Origin: Siphonodentalium dalli
Taxonomy: Eukaryota > Mollusca > Scaphopoda > Gadilida > Siphonodentaliidae
Direction of reading: 5' to 3'
Length of the DNA stretch: 64,000 bases
NCBI GenBank assembly: GCA_032622095.1
Contig: CP136061.1
Coordinates: 215,604,373 to 215,668,372 of the forward strand
Shown here in pieces: positions 56,173 through 64,000 of this stretch (its first letter is position 1; every line of letters begins with the position of its first letter). The position numbers and the translations under genes are program-made. The notes beneath the pieces were generated by a model that was not told the DNA's origin, did not search any database, and saw nothing but the letters and a program-made list of their open reading frames with translations.

Positions 56173-59100
56173 AGGTCCACTTAATTTTCGAGTCACCGAT
56201 TATTAGCTCAACTTTACTTTGTAAAGTTTGAGCTATTGCCATGGCTTTGTCGTCCATCGTCCGTGTGTGCGGGTGTGCGTTGGTGTGTGTGTGCATGTGT
56301 GATGGGTCAACAATTTCCTTTAGCACGGGCTACAGGTCGTACCTTTGGTCGGATCATTATGAAATTTGTCATAGCTGTTGACATTGACATGTAGATGGGA
56401 ACGAGTCATTTTGGGTTCATTCGGGAAAAAAACATGGCCGCCAGTGGCCATCTTGGATTTCAATATTCAATCCATTAGCACGGGCTACAGGTCGTACTGT
56501 TTGTCTGATCATCATGAAATTTGTCATGGATGTTAATATTGACATGTAGATGGGAACGAGTAATTTTGGGGTTGTTCGGCCAAAAAACATGGCCACCGGC
56601 AGCCATCTTAGATTTTACTCTTTGGATGACTAAATTCTTTGGCACGGCCTACAGGTCGTACCTTTGATCGGATTATCATAAATTTGTTCATGGATGTTAA
56701 CAATGACATGTAGATGGGAACGAGTCATTTTGGGGTCATTTGGCAAAAAAACATGGCCGCCAGCAGCCATTTTGGATTTTACTCTTTGTATGACTAAATC
56801 CTTAGGATGGACTACAGGTCGTACCTTTAGTCTGATCATCATGAAATTTGTCATGGCTGTTGAAATTGGAATGTAGATGGGAACGAGTCATTTTGGGGTC
56901 ATTCGGACAAACAACATGGCCACCAGTGGCCATCTTGGATTTCAAAATTCAATCCATTAGCACGGGCTACAGGTCGTACCTTTGGTCTGATCATCATGAA
57001 ATTTGTCATGAATATTAACATTGACATGTAGATGGGAACGAGTAATTTTGGGGTTATTCGGCCCAAAAATATGGCTGCCGGCAGCCATCTTAGATTTACT
57101 CTTTGCATGACTAAATTCTTTGGCATGGCCTACAGGTCGTACCTTTGGTCGGATCATCATAAAATGTGTCATGGATGTTAACAATGACATGTAGAGGGGA
57201 ACGAGTCATTTTGGGGTCATTCGGCAAAACAACATGGCCGCCAGCAGCCATGTTGGATTTTACTCTTTGTATGACTAAATCCTTTAGCACGAGCTACAGG
57301 TCGTACCTTTAGTCTGATCATCATGAAATTTGTCATGGCTGTTGAAATTGGAATGTAGATGGGAACGAGTCATTTTGGGGTCATTCGGACAAACAACATG
57401 GCCGCCAGCGGCCATCTTGGATTTCAAAATTCAATCCATTAGCACGGGCTACAGGTCGTACCTTTGGTCTGATCATCCATCATAAAATGTGTCATGGATG
57501 TTAACAATGATATGTAGATGGGAACCAGCTGTGGGAACGAGTAATTTTGGGGTCATTCGGCAAAAAAACATGGCCGCCAGCAGCCATTTTGGATTTTACT
57601 CTTTGTATGACTAAATCCTTTAGCACGGGCTACAGGTCGTACCTTTAGTCTGATCATCATGAAATTTGTCATGGCTGTTGAAATTGGAATGTAGATGGGA
57701 ACGAGTCATTTTCGGGTCATTCGGCAAACAACATGGCTGCAAGTGGCCATCTTGGATTTCAAAATTCAATCCATTAGCACGGGCTACAGGTCGTACCTTT
57801 GGTCTGATCATCATGAAATTTGTGAATGTTAACATTGACATGTAGATGGGAACGACTAATTTTGGGGTCATTCGGCAAAAAAACATGGCTGCCGGCAGCC
57901 ATCTTAGATTTAATCTTTGCATGACTAAATTCTTTGGTTCGGCCTACAGGTCGTACCCTTGGTCGGATCATCATAAAATGTGTCATAGCTGTTGACATTG
58001 AAATGTAGATGGGAACAAGTCATTTTGGGTTCATTCGGGAAAAAAAACATAGCCGCCAGTGGCCATCTTGGATTTCAATATTCAATCCATTAGCACGGGC
58101 TACAGGTCGCACTGTTTGTCTGATCATCATGAAATTTGTCATGGATGTTAACAATGACATGTAGATGGGAACGAGTCATTTTGGGGTCATTCGGAAAAAA
58201 AAACATGGCCGCCAGCAGCCATTTTGGATTTTACTCTTTGTATGACTAAATCCTTTAGCACGGGCTACAGGTCGTATCTTTAATCTGATCATCATGAAAT
58301 TTGTCATGGCTGTTGAAATTGGAATGTAGATGGGAACGAGTCATTTTGGGGTCATTCGGACAAACAACATGGCCGCCAGCGGCCATCTTGGATTTCAAAA
58401 TTCAATCCATTAGCATGGGCTACAGGTCGTACCTTTGGTCCGATCTTTATGAAATTTGTCATGGATGTTAATATTGACATGTAGATGTGAACGAGTCATT
58501 TTGGGGCCATTCGGCCAAAAAAAATGGCCACCAGAAGCCATCTTGGATTTAACTCTTTGCATGACTAAATCCTTTGGCGCGGCGTAGCTTTGGTCAGATC
58601 TTCATGAAATTTGTTACGATGTTAACAATGACATGTAGATGGGAATTATTCATTTTGGAGTCATTTGGCCAAAAAACATGGCTGCCAGCAGCCATCTTGG
58701 ATTTTACTCTTGGCATGACTAAATCCTTTGACACAGGCTACAGGTCGTATCATTTGTCATCACTGGATGTTAATAATGACATGTAAATGGGAACGAGTCT
58801 TTTTGGGGTTATTTGGCAAAAAAACATGGCTACCAGCGGCCATCTTAGATTTTACTCTTTGCATAACTAGGCCTTTCAACTTTCCACATTCCTAATCACT
58901 CCATTGACTTTAACACATGAAATTATTCCCTTTCCAAGTTGAGCTACAGTGTCATTGGCACTTTCATTTTTTGTACAGTCACTTGATATACAGTTTTAAT
59001 AACAATCTATGCCATAAAATATGATTAAAATACTATAATTCATCACTATTTGAAACATCTGTGTCTCAGAAGATGTCCACAGAGAAATAGAAAACTGCTG

Positions 59101-59412
59101 AAGACTCCCCCCCCCCCTTTGGCACTCAGAATGCAACAGAATTCAAACTTTTTCAATGGAAGGGGAAGAACTCTATCTTTAATATATAGAGTTATTCCCC
59201 CTGCATTGAAAATAATACTGATTTTTACTTCAATCTTTCTGACAAAACGTGTTGGCAACTCAACAAAAACAACAAGTCCACAGTTTATTACACCGGATAA
59301 GTTGATAATACAATGTTTTGGAGCTTCCACTTTCAAATGGTATATAATATGGCATATATTTTATATAATGTAATCGGGGGGGGGGGGGGGGATTAGAAAA
59401 TTAAGTGGGCCC
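56173..59412 (+). mobile_element. C-family TTAA element hosting the G element
   Basis: Begins AGGTCCACTTAATTTTCGAG and ends AAAATTAAGTGGGCCC, with TTAA duplicated on both sides inside the A element. Interrupted after CACCGATTAT (56203), resuming near 58967 with TTTTGTACAGTCACTTGATA. A run of about 14 G (59377-59390) lies near its right end. Confidence 0.9.
56204..58967 (+). mobile_element. G element: about 16 tandem units in higher-order trimers
   Basis: Inserted in the C element. Edges TAGCTCAACTT (56204) and AAGTTGAGCTA (58936-58946) are inverted. Core units of about 155-164 bp each carry TACAGGTCGTACCTTTGGTC, GACATGTAGATGGGAACGAG and AACATGGCCGCCAGCAGCCA. Three flavours differ in the spacer (TTCAATCCATTAGC; CATGACTAAATTCTTTGGC; TATGACTAAATCCTTTAGC) and recur in order with a period of about 482 bp. 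Translated fragments are by-products. Confidence 0.85.
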
Positions 59413-59729
59413 TTAACCACAGCAGAGTTATGGGTAATTTTTCAGGATTTTATAGTCGGAAATATGGCTTGTTGTAATTCATCGGAAAGCTCTCAGTGAG
59501 AGCTTTCCGATGAATGGCAACAAGCCATATTTCCGACTAAATCCTAAAAAATTAGAATTATGGGTAACTTTTCAGGATTTAGTCGGAAATATGGCTTGTT
59601 GCCATTCATCGGAAAGCTCTCACAGAGCTTTCCGATGAATGGCAACAAGCCATATTGCTGACTAAATCCTGAAAAATTACCCATAATTCCGCTGTGGTTA
59701 AGGAGTCGATTATTTACGCCATTACTGTA

Positions 59730-60257
59730 GGTTGTAGAATACTCACTATACCCCTGATGGGCCATAGTTTAATCTGGGATCAGGTAACCAGTGATCTGAT
59801 GATAAATCAGGGTTCACATCTCCTCCTCAGGCAGATAAGACATTTCTTATGGTATAATGAGGTCAGTCATGCAATCCAGGAACATTGACTCAGCTAAGAA
59901 TATCATTTATTTATGATCCACAATCCAATAGTAAATCCATCTTAGACTCATCACTGTAAGGTCAAGGTCACTCTTATTTGAGATAAACTATAGTCCCGAG
60001 GCTGAGGTTTCTGGTTAGCAAACATCTCCAGCTTTGTACAAATTGCTCTGACAGCTTTGTCATGATTGTAGTATCCCAACCCTGGAAATCTCAGTGTTTG
60101 CTTCATGGTTGTCCAACAGCTAAATTGCCTCCAGTTTACTTGCAACGAAAGAATTTCACTTTGAGAAATTGTATGCCATAATGACATCTAAGGGCTATGT
60201 AACTAGTATTGCAGATCCTCACACTGCCCTATCAATAATTTCCTTCTGCGTTCTAAC
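59730..60257. other. Unassigned DNA
   Basis: No supported feature. Confidence 0.4.
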
Positions 60258-60437
60258 TACAGTAAGCCCTAAGTAATCGACTCCTAAAACACAGCAGAAT
60301 TATGGGTAACTTTTCAGGATTTAGTCGGAAATATGGCTTGTTGCCATTCATCGGAAAGCTCTCAATCGAATAAATCCTGAAAAGTTACCCATAATTCTGC
60401 TGTGTTTAAGGAGTCAATTACTTTGGGCATTACTGTA
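60258..60437. mobile_element. A-family palindrome, one arm shortened
   Basis: Begins TACAGTAAGCCCTAAGTAAT and ends GGGCATTACTGTA. The left arm keeps CGGAAATATGGCTTGTTGCC and CGGAAAGCTCTC, but the right arm jumps straight to AAATCCTGAAAAGTTACCC, so part of one arm was lost. Confidence 0.9.
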
Positions 60438-60501
60438 TAAAAACTATAAAAACTCTTCTCAAGGAATGACCACATATTTGATTTGGCACTCTGACAACAA
60501 C

Positions 60502-60592
60502 TTGTTATGCTCTAATTAATCGACTCCATAACCACAGCAGAATTATAATTCTGCTGTGGTTATGGAGTCGATTAATTAGGGCATTACTGTAT
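60502..60592. mobile_element. A-family minimal palindrome, 91 bp
   Basis: Only the outer arm remains: ATGCTCTAATTAATCGACTC then CATAACCACAGCAGAATTA, followed at once by its complement, ending CATTACTGTA. Confidence 0.9.
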
Positions 60593-61195
60593 ATTTAAAA
60601 ATTTCATTGACAGAATTCAGTAATAGTAATAACCCTTGCCTGTTCATCCATTTGGAACGTTGTCTGAGCCTGAATTTTGTCATTTTCTGGTCAATTTCTT
60701 TAAATCATCATACATCATACATGTTCATCAACCAGCATGGGTACCTGCGCTCCTGCGATTTTGAGTACAGTCGGACTCATTTGGCAGAGTTATTGCCCTT
60801 TTTCGACAAAGAATCATACATCCTGGGACACATCTTTTTTCCGAGTCTGTATTCCATCGTTTTCCAGTCAATTTTTTAAAACTTGCAAAGATGTAAACCA
60901 GCATGGGAACCTGCATTTTTTAGTTCAGTCGGAGTCATTTGCCATTTTTCGACATAGAAATGTTTTATTTTTTATTTTTGAGTTATTGACCGTCTCGACA
61001 CATTGAAGATGTGCAACATATTTAGTGAATATGCACATTGTATCATATTGGTGTAAATCAATTACTCCTACAGTTTGTAGTATAGGCATCTGAAACCCAT
61101 AAATCCTTCGTTGGGGGACATTTTGGTCAGTGACCTTTTATTGAGGACAGGGACGTGGTTTCAGGGGGTTTGGGGGGGTTGTTGTCTGACCTACC
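60593..61195. repeat. Diverged short repeats; no gene
   Basis: GGGTACCTGCGCTCCTG ... CAGTCGGACTCATTTGGCAG (60739-60790) recurs as GGGAACCTGCATTTTTTAG ... AGTCGGAGTCATTTGCC (60905-60945). GGGACGTGGTTTCAGGGGG (61151) resembles GGGACGTGGCTAGAGGGTT at 33552. Confidence 0.5.
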
Positions 61196-61198
61196 CAA

Positions 61199-62505
61199 AC
61201 AATGTTATAGAATCAACATGTAACAAACAAACGTATGGTTTGGTACGTGTCCATACCATACAATGTCATAGAATCAACATGTAACAAACAAATGTATGGC
61301 TTGGTACGTGTCCATACCATACAATGTCATAGAATCAACATGTAACAAACAAACATATGGTTTGGTACGTGTCCATACCATACAATGTCATAGCATCAAC
61401 ATGTAACAAACAAACGTATGGTTTGGTACGTGTCCATACCATACAATGTCATAGAATTAACATGTAACAAACAAACGTATGGTTTGGTATGTGTCCATAC
61501 CATACAAGGTCATAGAATTAACATGTAACAAACAAACGTATGGTTTGGTATGTGTCCATACCATTCAATGTCATAGAATTAACATCTAACAAACAAACGT
61601 ATGGTTTGGTACGTGTCCATACCATACAATGTCATAGAATCAACATGTAACTAACAAACGTATGGTTTGGTACGTGTCCATACCATACAATGTCATAGAA
61701 TCAACATGTAACAAACAAACATGTGGTTTGGTACGTGTCCATACCATACAATGTCATAGAATCAACATGTAACAAACAAACATGGTTTGGTACATGTCCA
61801 TACCATACAATGTCATAGAATCAACATGTAACAAACAAACGTATGGTTTGGTACGTGTCCATACCATACAATGTCATAGAATCAACAGGTAACAAACAAA
61901 CGTATGGTTTGGTATGTGTCCATACCGTACAATGTCATATAATCAACATGTAACAAATAAACGTATGGTTTGGTACGTGTCCATACTATACAATGTCATA
62001 GAATCAACATGTAACAAACAAACAAACGTATGGTTTGGTACATGTCCATACCATACAATGTCATATAATTAACATGTAACAAACAAACGTATGGTTTGGT
62101 ACGTGTACATACCATACAATGTCATAGAATTAACATGTAACAAACAAATGTATGGTTTGATATGTGTCCATACCATACAATGTCATAGAATTAACATGTA
62201 ACAAACAAATGTATGGTTTGGTACGTGTCCATACCATACAATGTCATAGAATCAACATGTAACAAACAAACGTATGGTTTGGTACGTGTCCATACCATAC
62301 AATGTCATAGAATCAACATGTAACAAACAAACATGTGGTTTGGTACGTGTCCATACCATACAATGTCATAGAATCAACATCAAACAAACAAACAAACATA
62401 TGGTTTGGTAGGTGTCCATACCATACAATGTCATAGAATCAACATGTAACAAACAAACATATGGTTTGTACGTGTCCATACCATATAATGTCATAGAATT
62501 AACAT
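61199..62505. repeat. 61-bp satellite, about 21-22 units
   Basis: Head-to-tail array with unit landmarks CAATGTCATAGAATCAACAT, GTAACAAACAAACGTATGG and TTTGGTACGTGTCCATACCA. Unit starts run 61200, 61261, 61322 and on to 62486; nearly all spacings are 61, with 59 and 65 where an AAAC step is lost or gained. Units are more than 90% alike by eye. Each contains TATGGT ... ACCATA, able to form a small stem-loop. Confidence 0.95.
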
Positions 62506-62871
62506 GAGTTGGATTTGATTTTCTATTGTAGGAACTTTGTCCAGTTCATTGTCTACGCTACATTATAACATGCTACTGATATCTGCATCATCTTCCATGG
62601 TTGCTTTATGAAATTCTGGAAATTATGGCAGAGCTCAAACAGACTACCGGTATCAGTCAAAGAGGTCTGAGACAGGGTTAATCACTATGCTGTGACTTGT
62701 TAATGAAGGGAAAATTCAGGTACATTTTTATAAATTTTGTTTTCATAGTTACAATGCTAGTACGCAGAATAAATAATTCATGAGTAAAAATTATGTGACA
62801 TGTTTTTGAGCAGAAAAAATGTTTCTAAAAACTAATTAAAAATCATACTGTGGTTGGATACTTAACCCTTT
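62506..62871. other. Unassigned AT-rich DNA
   Basis: No supported feature. Confidence 0.4.
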
Positions 62872-62875
62872 CAGT

Positions 62876-63019
62876 GCCAAGTCCGATTTTTGTATCAACC
62901 CATATTTCCTTGATCATTTTTCAAATTTATTGATTATAATAATGTGATACATCAATAAATTTGAAAAATGATCAAGGAAATATGGGTTGATACAAAAATC
63001 GGACTTGGCACTGAAAGGG
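62876..63019. mobile_element. D-family perfect palindrome, 144 bp
   Basis: Arms of about 65 bp beginning CCCTTTCAGTGCCAAGTCCG are reverse complements with no mismatch that I can see, around TTATAATAATGTGATACA-type centre; flanked by TTAA (62872-62875, 63020-63023). Unlike other D copies it has no internal GCATTCTC hairpin. Confidence 0.95.
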
Positions 63020-63023
63020 TTAA

Positions 63024-63600
63024 AGAATCACAAGAATTGAAAGCCGTTGTTATCATGTACATTAAATTTGTATATTAATGTAGTTCAAATAAAATCATTT
63101 TGATAACTGTGAACTTATTACTATTATTATCACTCCGTCTTTGTGTGATCAGTGACTCAAACGGAAGCGGGTGTTAGCTTCATTAACACTCGTCGCCAAC
63201 TTCCGGTCAACTTCACATCAAAATTATGGAATTTTATTGTCCAAAATACTGTTAATCTACTAGAGAACGTCCTTTAAAGTGGTAATAATTTTGATTATTA
63301 CATGGATTCTCCCATTCAGTTAAAAGAACATATTGGAATTGTCCATTTTTCATTTGCAGGGATGATGACAGTTCTGAAACACTCTAAAGACTTATTTGTT
63401 GAACTTATTATCTAAACATTTCCTACCAATGAATAGGTATCCTTCTGCACTTGTATTGTTTGCCTCTCTGTAATCTGCTTAAATTTACTGCATTTCCCTA
63501 CATATGAATAGACTTTCCCAATAAATGCTTTTATAGCTGAATTAGAGATTATGTTGAAGGTTGAAGGCCCTCAAGCACAACCAAAGCGCACCTTTGTAAC
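63024..63600. other. Unassigned AT-rich DNA
   Basis: No supported feature. Confidence 0.4.
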
Positions 63601-63619
63601 TTTCATTTTCAAGTTTCAC

Positions 63620-63830
63620 TGAAAAACATTACTGTTGGCAGCCATCTTGGACTTTACATTTGAACTCATCGGCACATCCTGCATACAGCCCACATTTATC
63701 AAAGAAATGTTTTGAAAGTTCAGATCAAGATGGGAGCTATCAAATTTGAACGATTTTTTATTAAAAACATGGCCACTGGCAGCCATCTTATATTTTATTC
63801 TTTACATGACTAAATCCTTCGTCACACCCT
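63620..63830 (+). repeat. G-type repeat remnant
   Basis: GGCAGCCATCTTGGACTTTA, AACATGGCCACTGGCAGCCA and ACATGACTAAATCCTTC match G units; GCACATCCTGCATACAGCCC matches 13930-14055. The final 170 bases hold nothing recognisable. Confidence 0.65.
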
Positions 63831-64000
63831 ATAACAGTCATTTCCTAATCGATTGATCCCAAATGTCATATGGCTTTCCAGTTTGACCTCTAGTATTACT
63901 CCACTTTCATGTTCTTCTTGGTAATAAGGGTTTATCAAAGTTGGTTTGATATTTTAGTTTTATTCCTAGAAGTACAGTGTTATTGCTGTTCCATATTTAC

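Larger units (their letters stand above)
56141..59729. mobile_element. A-family element split by a C element (three-layer nest)
   Basis: Left piece TAATGTAATGCCCTAAATAA then TCGACTCC up to TTAA (56169-56172). The rest resumes at TTAA (59413-59416) CCACAGCAGAGTTATGGG and ends CGCCATTACTGTA. Uninterrupted A copies read CGACTCCTTAACCACAGCAG, so the C element inserted at that TTAA. The right piece carries a double hairpin (59440-59690). Confidence 0.9.

Noticed and set aside
56630-58786. Several 60-100 codon ORFs on both strands with similar peptides
   Set aside because: All are translations of the G-element tandem units, in different frames and strands.
61199-62505. Regular repeat-spacer pattern that could suggest a CRISPR array
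   Set aside because: The whole 61-bp unit is conserved, with no variable spacers, and the setting is eukaryotic; it is a satellite.
1-64000. Transposase genes (piggyBac, Tc1/mariner) that could mobilise the MITEs
   Set aside because: I looked for catalytic-domain signatures in all supplied frames and found none; the autonomous partners must be elsewhere.

Overview
This 64 kb window looks like AT-rich, repeat-dominated DNA from an invertebrate animal genome, probably a marine one. The evidence is one intron-containing solute-carrier exon with a clean GT donor, retroelement debris (Penelope-like, plus LINE 3' ends), and a very high density of short inverted-repeat DNA elements. No prokaryotic operons, no ribosome-binding-site pattern and no long dense ORFs are present. 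I cannot assign a phylum from the sequence alone.

Only one host gene is well supported. It is an SLC46-type (proton-coupled folate transporter/HCP1-like) major-facilitator exon on the minus strand at 1679-2801. It encodes about 374 residues and ends at a strong splice donor; the last two membrane segments must lie in exons to the left, probably outside the window. An 88-bp, roughly 94% identical copy of part of this exon sits in its downstream intron (1041-1128). I recognise no other host exon.

The rest is a mobile-element graveyard. By eye I separate several families. (A) Near-perfect palindromes of 90-217 bp beginning TACAGTAATG, flanked by TA, Tc1/mariner-like in their ends. (B) 260-480 bp elements beginning AGGTACTCAA(T/C)CC. 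(C) About 440-490 bp elements beginning AGGCCCACTTAATTTTCG. (D) Elements beginning CCCTTT with one or more internal hairpins. (L) 250-600 bp elements beginning AGGGGTACTGTAC. B, C, D and L are all flanked by TTAA, the piggyBac-type target duplication. (E) CpG-rich palindromes. (F) A 522-bp CACTCTTAG element with TA duplication. (G) A tandem-repeat-bearing element of about 2.75 kb. There are also several long foldback elements, minisatellites and a 61-bp satellite.

Layout: 1-2.8 kb SLC46 exon; 3-10 kb A-array, degenerate repeats, interrupted C; 10.4-12.4 kb E, B and three abutting TTAA elements; 13-20 kb B, L, a 75-bp-TIR element, hairpins; 20-26 kb dispersed repeats, LINE fragments, foldback; 26.6-38.5 kb a segmental duplication whose second copy (35.7-38.5 kb) lacks 4.45 kb of the first and has gained the F element; 39-42.4 kb L and B fragments; 42.7-45.1 kb an internally deleted Penelope-like element with a foldback terminal repeat, hammerhead-like motifs and a 14-bp target duplication; 45.7-53.5 kb nested C/A elements, D elements, long foldbacks; 54-55 kb minisatellite; 56.1-59.7 kb a three-layer nested insertion; 61.2-62.5 kb satellite; 62.9 kb a perfect D palindrome.

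The most informative observations are the nestings and paralogous empty sites, which fix element boundaries and target duplications from this window alone. All repeat boundaries come from reading by eye, not from alignment software.
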